64,000 nt of DNA from Motilibacter aurantiacus (lineage in GTDB: Bacteria > Actinomycetota > Actinomycetes > Motilibacterales > Motilibacteraceae): the NCBI RefSeq assembly GCF_011250645.1, contig NZ_JAANNO010000001.1, forward strand, positions 777,520-841,519. Reading direction: 5' to 3'. Positions 57,671-64,000 of this stretch are shown piece after piece. The translations under genes were made by a program, and so were the position numbers. Each line of letters begins with the position of its first letter. Within the stretch, counting starts at the first letter, position 1. The notes under the pieces were generated by a model. It had not been told where the DNA came from. It ran no database searches and saw only the letters and a list, made by a program, of their open reading frames with translations.

Positions 57671-58423
57671 CTACTCGGCCGTCGGGCCGGCGGCCGCCGG
57701 CTCGAGCTCGCGGGCGGGGGGTGAGGCCCCCCGGGACCGGCGCCTGGCCGTGAGCCAGAGGCTGAGCCCCACGTAGTAGACGATGTAGGCCAGCGACAGC
57801 CCGATCACCACGTCGCTCGGCTCGGGCATCTGCACGAGCAGCACGGCGTACGCGATCAGCCAGAGAGTGCTCAGGACCAGCGTGGGCGCGCGCAGCGTCA
57901 CCGTCCGCGACGGATAGACGTAGCCGATCGGGACGAAGACCAGGGCCGAGCAGACCAGCAGGATCACCGAGACCGCGGTCGGCCCCAGGCCGAGCACGAC
58001 CGCGTAGAACGCCACGACGTTCCAGTAGCTCGGGAAGCCCAGGAAGAGGTGGTCGTCGGTCTTGGCGTCCACGCGGCAGAACTGGTAGGTCGACGCGAGC
58101 AGCGGGATCGCGGCCAGGACGGTGCCCGCATGCCCGTCGGGCAGGTAGCCCCCGCTCCAGAGCAGCAGCATGGGGGCGAACGCGTAGGTCAGGTAGTCGA
58201 CGATGTCGTCGAGGCGTGCCCCGTCGAACTCGGGCACGCGCTCCTTGACGCGGACGCGACGGGCCAGCATGCCGTCCGTGCCGTCGATGATGAGCGCGGC
58301 CAGCATGAGCCAGAGCGCGCGGACGGCGTCCCCGTCGAAGGCGGCCAGGACGATGAGCAGCGCGATGGCGGCCCCGCTGGCGGTGTACGCGTGCACCGCC
58401 CACGCGCCCACCCGCGGCCACAC
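57671..58423 (-). CDS. CDP-alcohol phosphatidyltransferase, phosphatidylcholine synthase-like
   Basis: 250 residues from GTG 58423. The catalytic signature D-G-(x2)-A-R-(x12)-G-(x3)-D-(x3)-D lies in TDGMLARRVRVKERVPEFDG then ARLDDIVDYLTY. The spacing between AR and G is longer than in most CDP-alcohol transferases but matches the bacterial Pcs form, which joins choline directly to CDP-diacylglycerol. Further helices (VILLVCSALVFVPIGYVYPS) follow. If correct, the organism makes phosphatidylcholine or a related lipid, which is uncommon in actinobacteria. Other alcohol acceptors are possible. Confidence 0.7.
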   Translation of the reverse strand: MWPRVGAWAVHAYTASGAAIALLIVLAAFDGDAVRALWLMLAALIIDGTDGMLARRVRVKERVPEFDGARLDDIVDYLTYAFAPMLLLWSGGYLPDGHAGTVLAAIPLLASTYQFCRVDAKTDDHLFLGFPSYWNVVAFYAVVLGLGPTAVSVILLVCSALVFVPIGYVYPSRTVTLRAPTLVLSTLWLIAYAVLLVQMPEPSDVVIGLSLAYIVYYVGLSLWLTARRRSRGASPPARELEPAAAGPTAE

Positions 58424-58671
58424 GGTGGTGTCAGTGCTGATCTCGCCCTCGCCTCACGCGTCCGCGGGCGGCTGAGGAGCCCGCCCGACCCTCGCTCGTT
58501 GGATGCCGTCGGAACCCCGAACGCTACGGGGGCCCGGCGACCGCGGCCAGTGCCACGCCCGAGCCCGGCAGCGGGCCACGGTCACACAGCGAGCATGGCA
58601 GCACATTCCGGGCTCGCGGAGTTGCCTTCTCCCAGGACGCGGACACGTGCACGGCGCTACCTTCGGCGACC

Positions 58672-61029
58672 ATGGAGCAGCCGACCGAGGTCAGGGTCGC
58701 CCTCGTGATGAACGGCGGCGTCTCGCTCGCCGTCTGGATGGGCGGCGTCGCGCACGAGATCGACCTCCTCCGGCGGGCGTCACAGGACATCCTGCCCCCG
58801 CCCGCCGACTCCCCCGACCTCGCGGTCTACGACGCCTGGCGCGAGCTGTGCCACCGGCTGAACGTCACGGTGGCCGTCGACGTCGTGGCCGGCACGAGCG
58901 CCGGCGGGCTCAACGGGGCGCTGCTCGCCACCGCCATCGGGCGCGGGGCTCCGCTGCCCGCGCTCAAGCAGGTGTGGAGCGAGGTCGCCCAGCTGAGCCG
59001 GGGCCGGCTGCTGCGCGCCGACGCGCGGTCCGCGCAGCCGAGCCTGCTCGACGGCGGCTACTTCGCCGAGAAGGTCCGGGAGGTCTTCGGGCAGGTCGGC
59101 GGCGGAGGCACGGACGAGGAGTCCGCGACCCCGGTCACCCTCTTCGTCACCGCGACCGCGCTCGGCGGGCCTGACCCCTGCGTCGTGGACTCGAGCAACG
59201 ACGCCTTCGCGGTGGCCGACCACCGCCGGCTCTACCGGTTCAGCCACGACAGCCCCCGGCGCCGCTACGTGCCGGCCGGGCCCGGCGACCTTCCCGACGA
59301 CCCGGTGGCGCTGTTCCCGCGCGCCGACCAGCAGGCCGGGTTCGCCGACACCGCGGCGCTGAGCCGGGCGGCCCGGGCGTCGGCCGGCTTCCCCGTCGCG
59401 TTCGAGCCGGTGCCCGAGCGCGACGCGGAGGTCGACCTGCGCGACTACCGCGTACGCCCGCGGCCCGACGGCCCGGCCACCTGGCTGATGGACGGCGGCG
59501 TGCTGGACAACGCGCCGTTCGACCCCGTCCTCGACGAGATCGCGCGGCGTCCGGTCGACCGGCCGTGGAAGCGCGTGCTCGCGTACGTCATGCCATCGGG
59601 GTCCGAGCCCTCGCAGCCCGCCGCTGCCGACTCCGAGCTCCCGCCCCAGCCTCCCTGGCTGCGCGTGCTGCTCACCTCGCGCGGGCTGCCCGGCGAGGCC
59701 GACCTGCGCAACGACATCGAGCGGCTGCGGGCGCTGTCCCGGGAGGCAGAGCGCTGGGCCCGCCAGCCGCAGCTGCTGTTCGCCGGGCTGCGCGACGGGC
59801 GGGAGACGCGCGCCGACTGCCTGGCCGCCGCCCGCCAGCTGCTGCCCGCGTACCGGCAGTCCCGGGTCGACGGCGGTGTCGTCGACGCGCTCTGGGTCTG
59901 GGCCAACGGCAGCGACGCGGCCCCCGTCACCCTCGGCCAGATCGCGCCGCTCCCGCCGGACGACGCCCGCGGCTGGGTCCCCGGCCCCGGCGAGGACGCG
60001 TTCGAGCGGGCCGCGATCGCGTGGGAGTGGGGCAACGCGGTCGCCGACCGGGCGCTCCGCCTCATGCTGCGCGACGTCGGTGGCTCCCGCACGGTCACGC
60101 CCGCCGAGCGCGAGCGGTGCCTGCAGCGGCTCAGCGACGTCCTCGAGTGCGTGGCGGCGCTGCGTGAGCAGGTCAACGCGGGCATCGCCCGGGCCGCGGA
60201 CCGGTCCGGCCCGGCCGACGCGCTGCGCGCGATCAACGCCGCGGTCGAGGCCGCCGACGTCCCCCGCGTGCTGTGCGCGCTCGTGGGAGCCGGGGCCCGG
60301 GCCTATGCGCTCGCCGTGCACGGCAGCGAGGACGCCGCGAGCGAGGTCGTCGTGGACGCCCTCGTCGTCGAGGTGCTCACCCGGGCCTTCGCCGGCCACC
60401 AGGCCTTCGAGCGGCCGGTCGGCTTCGACTTCCTGCGGCTCGGGCCCGACGTGGAGAGCCCGGTCGTCCCCGGCCCGGTCGACCCCTCGCTCGAGCCCGA
60501 CCCGGGGCCGCGCAAGCTCTGGGGGACGCAGCTGCTGCACTTCGGGGCCTTCGGCCGTCCGGAGTGGCGGCAGCAGGACTGGCTCTGGGGGCGGCTCGAC
60601 GGGGCCGCGCACCTGGCCCGCATGCTCGTGCACGCGAGCGACGCGGCCGGCCCGTCCGCCGTGCCGGAGGCGACCGCAGCGCTGCAGCAGGCCGTCCTGC
60701 GGGCGGAGTCGTCCTCGCCGCAACAGGTCACCGCGCACCTGCGCCAGCTGCTCACCCAGCAGACCGGCGGGCAGCTGGCCGGCTGGCGGGCCGACGAGGC
60801 GGGCCGCGACACCCTGTCCGACACCGTCGAGGCAGCCCTGCAGCTGCTGCGTACGCGCGACCCCGCCGTCCCGGGCGCCGTCTCGCGGCTGGGCAGCTTC
60901 GCGACCACCGTCCTGGCCGACCGGCTGCCTCCCGAGCTCCGGCGCAACCCGCTGCGCCGCGTGGCGCACGGCGCCGCGGGGCCGCTCGTGCGGCGGCGCT
61001 TCCGGCGGTGGGTACGCGGCGAGGAGTGA
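58672..61029 (+). CDS. patatin-like phospholipase family protein with DUF3376-type C-terminus
   Basis: 785 residues. The patatin domain has the oxyanion/nucleophile region VALVMNGGVSLAVWMGGVAH, the GTSAG serine motif in VVAGTSAGGLNGAL and the catalytic Asp in WLMDGGVLDNAPFDP. A long alpha-helical C-terminal region (about 450 residues) resembles DUF3376, as in the actinobacterial patatin-related TIGR03607 proteins. Ser and Asp dyad intact, so it is probably a lipid acyl hydrolase. No other gene is coupled to it. Confidence 0.85.
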   Translation: MEQPTEVRVALVMNGGVSLAVWMGGVAHEIDLLRRASQDILPPPADSPDLAVYDAWRELCHRLNVTVAVDVVAGTSAGGLNGALLATAIGRGAPLPALKQVWSEVAQLSRGRLLRADARSAQPSLLDGGYFAEKVREVFGQVGGGGTDEESATPVTLFVTATALGGPDPCVVDSSNDAFAVADHRRLYRFSHDSPRRRYVPAGPGDLPDDPVALFPRADQQAGFADTAALSRAARASAGFPVAFEPVPERDAEVDLRDYRVRPRPDGPATWLMDGGVLDNAPFDPVLDEIARRPVDRPWKRVLAYVMPSGSEPSQPAAADSELPPQPPWLRVLLTSRGLPGEADLRNDIERLRALSREAERWARQPQLLFAGLRDGRETRADCLAAARQLLPAYRQSRVDGGVVDALWVWANGSDAAPVTLGQIAPLPPDDARGWVPGPGEDAFERAAIAWEWGNAVADRALRLMLRDVGGSRTVTPAERERCLQRLSDVLECVAALREQVNAGIARAADRSGPADALRAINAAVEAADVPRVLCALVGAGARAYALAVHGSEDAASEVVVDALVVEVLTRAFAGHQAFERPVGFDFLRLGPDVESPVVPGPVDPSLEPDPGPRKLWGTQLLHFGAFGRPEWRQQDWLWGRLDGAAHLARMLVHASDAAGPSAVPEATAALQQAVLRAESSSPQQVTAHLRQLLTQQTGGQLAGWRADEAGRDTLSDTVEAALQLLRTRDPAVPGAVSRLGSFATTVLADRLPPELRRNPLRRVAHGAAGPLVRRRFRRWVRGEE

Positions 61030-61036
61030 GCCGGCC

Positions 61037-61786
61037 TCACTGCCCGCGCAGGTACGCCATCGCCCCGCGCGTGGAGTGCAGCGCCGCGCGCCGCAGCCCG
61101 GGCGCCAGCCCGGGGTAGACCTGCTGCACCACGTCCTCGGCGGTGGCGGCGCCAGCGGCGAGGGCGGCGCGTACCTGCTCGACCCGGTCCATGCGGTGCT
61201 GCAGCAGCTGCCCGGCCGCGTCGGCGATCGACGGCACGACCGGGCCGTGGCCGGGCAGCGCCGGAAGCCCGCCGAGTGCGCGCAGTCGCTCCAGCGAGCC
61301 GAGGTACGCCCCCAGCCGGCCCTCGACGACCGTCGGCCCGCGCCCCAGCACCGTGTCGCCGGTCACGATCGCCGGCGCCGCCGGGTCGTCGACCAGCAGG
61401 CAGACCGAGTCCTCGGTGTGGCCCGGCGTGGCGAGGACGCGGGCGGGCAGGCCGGGGACGGGGAGAGCCGCGCCGTCCGCGAGCGGCCCGGTGCCGGCGC
61501 AGAGCCCGGCGGCGTACGCCGTGACGGGGCAGCCGGTCAGCTCGCGCAGCCGCGCGGCCCCCTCGGCGTGGTCCGCGTGGGCGTGGGTGAGGACCGCGAG
61601 CAGGACCGGGCCGTGGGCCGCGACCCGCCCCAGGTGCGCCTCGTCGGCCGGACCCGGGTCCACGACGACCAGCCCGTCACCGGCGCGCAGCAGCCAGGTG
61701 TTGGTGCCCTCGAGCGTCATCGGGCCGGGGTTCGGCGCCCGCACCAGCGTGGCCCACCCGGGCACCACCCCGGCCGCCGGTTCCAC
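61037..61786 (-). CDS. MBL-fold metallo-hydrolase
   Basis: 249 residues from GTG 61786. Metal-binding motif LTHAHADHAEGAARL, further ligands in LATPGHTEDSVCLL, IVTGDTVLGRG and LPGHGPVVPS. A C-terminal helical domain follows, giving the LACTB2-like layout. It corresponds to Rv3677c next to crp and RidA. The substrate is unknown. It starts 18 bases from the end of the RidA gene on the same strand. Confidence 0.88.
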   Translation of the reverse strand: MEPAAGVVPGWATLVRAPNPGPMTLEGTNTWLLRAGDGLVVVDPGPADEAHLGRVAAHGPVLLAVLTHAHADHAEGAARLRELTGCPVTAYAAGLCAGTGPLADGAALPVPGLPARVLATPGHTEDSVCLLVDDPAAPAIVTGDTVLGRGPTVVEGRLGAYLGSLERLRALGGLPALPGHGPVVPSIADAAGQLLQHRMDRVEQVRAALAAGAATAEDVVQQVYPGLAPGLRRAALHSTRGAMAYLRGQ

Positions 61787-61804
61787 GGGAATCCAGCTGC
61801 GGCG

Positions 61805-62308
61805 TCAGCCGGCGGGAAGCGCCGGCGTGACCTCGACGACGAGCTCGACCTCGACCGGCACGTCGCGCGGCAGCACGGCGACCCCGACCGCGCTGCGCGC
61901 GTGGCGGCCAGCCTCGCCGAAGACCTCCCCGAGCAGCTCGCTCGCCCCGTCGACGACCCCCGGCTGGCCGGTGAACCCGGGAGCGGAGGCGACGAACCCG
62001 ACGACCTTGACGACGCGGACGACCGCGTCGAGGCCGCCCACGGCTGACGCGACGGCTGCGAGCCCGTTGAGCGCGCAGACCCGGGCGAGCTGCTTGGCCT
62101 GCTCCGGGGACACCTCCGCGCCCACCTTGCCGGTCGTGGCGACCTGCCCGTCGACGAGCGGGATCTGCCCGGCGGTGAAGACGAGCGAGCCCGTGCGCAC
62201 TGCGGGCAGGTACGCCCCGGCGGGCGCCGGAACCGGCGGCAGCGTGAGCCCGAGCGCGGCCAGCCGCTCCTCGGGCCGGGCGAAGGGCTCGCCCGCGGCA
62301 GCCGTCAC
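61805..62308 (-). CDS. RidA-family protein
   Basis: 167 residues from GTG 62308, overlapping the DUF4177 stop by four bases (GTGA). The RidA/YjgF fold has VFTAGQIPLVDGQVATTGKV and LNGLAAVASAVGGLDAVVRV, then ending VELVVEVTPALP. This form differs from E. coli RidA in that the arginine (R105) of deaminases is not in its usual context (GRHARSAVGVAVLPRDVPVE). It is Rv3678c-like. It may hydrolyse reactive enamines or bind small molecules. Confidence 0.82.
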   Translation of the reverse strand: MTAAAGEPFARPEERLAALGLTLPPVPAPAGAYLPAVRTGSLVFTAGQIPLVDGQVATTGKVGAEVSPEQAKQLARVCALNGLAAVASAVGGLDAVVRVVKVVGFVASAPGFTGQPGVVDGASELLGEVFGEAGRHARSAVGVAVLPRDVPVEVELVVEVTPALPAG

Positions 62309-62463
62309 GCCTTCTCCCGCTTGAGGTATGCGACCAGCTGGTCGCCGCCCCCCGGGCCGGGCACGACCTGGACCAGCTCCCAGCCGTCCTCGCCCCAGTT
62401 GTCGAGGATCTGCTTGGTCGCGTGCACGAGCAAGGGCACCGTCGCGTACTCCCACTTGGCCAT
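62305..62463 (-). CDS. DUF4177 protein, 52 aa
   Basis: An ORF of 52 codons from ATG 62463: MAKWEYATVPLLVHATKQIL followed by DNWGEDGWELVQVVPGPGGG and DQLVAYLKREKA. W-E-Y...W-G-x-x-GWELV and a final basic helix are the DUF4177 signature. It is coupled to RidA by a GTGA overlap, just as in the matching mycobacterial locus. Confidence 0.85.
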   Translation of the reverse strand: MAKWEYATVPLLVHATKQILDNWGEDGWELVQVVPGPGGGDQLVAYLKREKA

Positions 62464-62534
62464 GGCCGCACCCTAGTGGGACACCGCGAACGGGCGGGAG
62501 AGTGCTCCCGAGCGTCCGGCTAGGCTCGCGCACC

Positions 62535-63572
62535 ATGCCGTCCGCTGCCGAGGCCCCCGGAGGCCGCCCGCACGGGGCGGCGCCCGCGGGCCCGCACTGG
62601 CCCGGCGTGCGGCTGCACGTCGTGACCGGCAAGGGCGGGACCGGCAAGACGACGGTCGCGGCGGCGCTGGCCGTCGCGATCGCCTGGGGTGGCCGGCGCG
62701 TCCTGCTCTGCGAGGTCGAGGGCCGGCAGGGCATCGCCCGCCTCTTCGACGTCCCGCCGCTGCCCTACGAGGAGCGGACGGTCGCCGTCGCCCCGGACGG
62801 CGGCGAGGTGTTCGCGCTGCCGGTGGACGCCGAGCAGGCGCTGCTGGAGTACCTCGAGCTCTTCTACAAGCTGGGGCGGGCGGGCAAAGCGCTGCGCCGG
62901 ATGGGGGCGGTCGACTTCGCCACGACGGTCGCGCCCGGGCTGCGCGACGTCCTGCTGACCGGCAAGGCCTACGAGGCGGTGCGCCGGCGCGGCCCGGACG
63001 GCGCCCCGACGTACGACGCGGTCGTGCTCGACGCGCCCCCCACCGGCCGCATCACCCGCTTCCTCGGGGTGCACGCCGAGGTGGCCGACCTGGCGAAGGT
63101 GGGCCCCATCCGCGGGCAGGCGGACTCGATCATGGAGATGCTGCGCTCGCCGCAGACCGCCGTCCACCTGGTCACCCTGCTGGAGGAGATGCCGGTGCAG
63201 GAGACCGCGGACGCCGTGCAGGAGCTCACCGCCGCAGGGCTGCCGGTGGGCGGCATCGTCGTCAACCGGGCACGGCCGCCGCTGCTGACCGACCCCACCC
63301 TGGAGGCCGCCGCGCGCGGCACGCTCGACCGGGAGGGCATCGCCGCCGGCCTCGCCGCCAGCGGGGCGCCGTCCGACCCCCGCGTCGTCGACGCACTGCT
63401 CGCCGAGGGGCGGGCGCACGCCGAGCGGGTCGCGCTGGAGCGCGCCGAGCGCCGCGCGGTCGACGCCCTGGGGCCGCGGGCCTACACGCTGCCGCTGCTG
63501 CCCGACGGCGGGGACCTCGGCGGGCTGTACGCGCTGGCGGCCGCGCTGCGCGAGCAGGGGGCGTACTCGTGA
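62535..63572 (+). CDS. ArsA-type anion-transporting ATPase, first of a pair
   Basis: 345 residues from ATG 62535. P-loop [17 protein letters not shown] (deviant Walker A with the signature Lys), then [15 protein letters not shown] and [19 protein letters not shown] (switch/Walker B region). It corresponds to Rv3679, whose homologues form a pair with the next gene in mycobacteria and are thought to help target tail-anchored or other membrane proteins or to handle anions. GTGA overlap with the second gene. Confidence 0.88.
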   Translation: MPSAAEAPGGRPHGAAPAGPHWPGVRLHVVTGKGGTGKTTVAAALAVAIAWGGRRVLLCEVEGRQGIARLFDVPPLPYEERTVAVAPDGGEVFALPVDAEQALLEYLELFYKLGRAGKALRRMGAVDFATTVAPGLRDVLLTGKAYEAVRRRGPDGAPTYDAVVLDAPPTGRITRFLGVHAEVADLAKVGPIRGQADSIMEMLRSPQTAVHLVTLLEEMPVQETADAVQELTAAGLPVGGIVVNRARPPLLTDPTLEAAARGTLDREGIAAGLAASGAPSDPRVVDALLAEGRAHAERVALERAERRAVDALGPRAYTLPLLPDGGDLGGLYALAAALREQGAYS

Positions 63573-64000
63573 CGGGCGAGGCCCACCCGGAGGACGCCGC
63601 TGCCGGCGCGCCCTTCGACAGCGTGCCCGAGCGGCCGCGCCCGGAGCCGGGCGCCCCGCCCCGGCTCGACCTCGACCGCACGCTGCGCGACCCGGCCACG
63701 CGGGTCGTCGTGTGCTGCGGCTCCGGCGGGGTCGGCAAGACCACCACGGCGGCCGCGCTGGCGCTGCGCGCCGCCGAGCAGGGGCGGCGGGTGGTCGTGC
63801 TGACCATCGACCCCGCGCGCCGGCTGGCGCAGGCGCTCGGGCTGCGCGAGCTCGACAACACCCCGCGCCGGGTCGAGGGCGTCGGTGGTGTCACCGGCGG
63901 TGCTGCGGACGGCGGTGCTGTGGACGAGCAGGGCGCGGGCGGCAGCCTCGACGCGATGATGCTCGACATGAAGCGGACGTTCGACGAGGTCGTGCTGGCC
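63569..64000 (+). CDS. ArsA-type anion-transporting ATPase, second of a pair (partial, runs off the end)
   Basis: From GTG 63569 (overlap with the first ATPase stop) the frame is open to the window end, 144 residues: [20 protein letters not shown], then [19 protein letters not shown], and [19 protein letters not shown]. This is the Rv3680-type partner with P-loop and Asp switch. An insert [19 protein letters not shown] is low complexity. Confidence 0.88.
   Translation, partial: MTGEAHPEDAAAGAPFDSVPERPRPEPGAPPRLDLDRTLRDPATRVVVCCGSGGVGKTTTAAALALRAAEQGRRVVVLTIDPARRLAQALGLRELDNTPRRVEGVGGVTGGAADGGAVDEQGAGGSLDAMMLDMKRTFDEVVLA

Overview
The window is 64 kb of very GC-rich DNA from a member of the Actinomycetota. 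Three things point there: the gene families (BldG, RsiG-like, DUF4244, MarP, holin-X), dense packing with GTGA start/stop overlaps, and gene order. Two blocks follow the order I recall from Mycobacterium tuberculosis: the Tad/helicase block (Rv3649, Rv3654c-Rv3661) and the acs-holin-ephE ... marP-nudix-nth-crp ... MBL-RidA-ArsA/ArsA block (Rv3667-Rv3680). bldG, its anti-sigma partner, hppA and the divergent helicase are ordered as in Streptomyces. BldG plus an RsiG-like protein suggests a differentiating actinomycete rather than a mycobacterium. I cannot name the genus.

Layout. 1-1.2 kb: the 5' end of a type I polyketide synthase gene and a tailoring-type SDR, both on the minus strand. 1.9-3.0 kb: a secreted ScyD/ScyE-like propeller protein. 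3.1-8.1 kb: methyltransferase, proton-pumping pyrophosphatase and the anti-sigma/BldG pair. 8.2-11.3 kb: DEAD/DEAH helicase and a LapA-like membrane protein. 11.1-24.5 kb (minus strand): a Tad pilus cluster (TadE-like pair, DUF4244 pilin, TadC, TadB, TadA, Ssd). Its tadA gene is cut in two by a 7.6-kb foreign element.

The element (about 14,922-22,548) is visibly poorer in G+C than its host. It carries a large serine integrase, a second serine recombinase and an HNH nuclease, but no transfer or replication genes. Its cargo looks like a defence cassette: an ImmA/IrrE metallopeptidase overlapping by 4 bases a class III nucleotide cyclase of Pycsar-like appearance, then an sce7726-like protein facing a Beta-family protein. 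A 13-bp core is repeated at both ends. Rejoining the two ends across the core restores the tadA reading frame on one side. On the other it gives a 48-bp attP with strong dyad symmetry. Excision would therefore restore the pilus ATPase gene, and it would also change the C-terminus of the integrase, whose last codons are host DNA while integrated.

24.9-32.3 kb: HAD phosphatase, methyltransferase, acetyl-CoA synthetase, holin-X protein, EphE-like hydrolase (no visible nucleophile), DUF309 and a small membrane protein. 32.5-35.6 kb: a sugar ABC transporter with single-base frameshifts in two of its three genes. 35.7-40.2 kb: HtrA protease, a response regulator/sensor kinase pair and a LysE-type exporter. 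40.4-44.5 kb: a secreted glucose/sorbosone dehydrogenase-like protein with a PKD domain, a formylglycine-generating enzyme and DUF6069. 44.5-45.7 kb: decayed remnants of an ECF sigma factor and a TetR regulator. 45.7-50.4 kb: membrane protein, MauE-DsbA fusion, VWA protein, intradiol dioxygenase-like lipoprotein and a hypothetical membrane protein. 50.4-53.1 kb: marP-nudix-nth operon. 53.3-54.6 kb: RsiG-like c-di-GMP-binding anti-sigma protein and Crp. 54.7-61.0 kb: monooxygenase-like protein, amino-acid permease, EamA transporter, phosphatidylcholine synthase-like enzyme and patatin-like protein. 61.0-64.0 kb: MBL hydrolase, RidA, DUF4177 and two ArsA-type ATPases, the last running off the end.

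No tRNA, rRNA, CRISPR array or recognisable riboswitch was found by reading.
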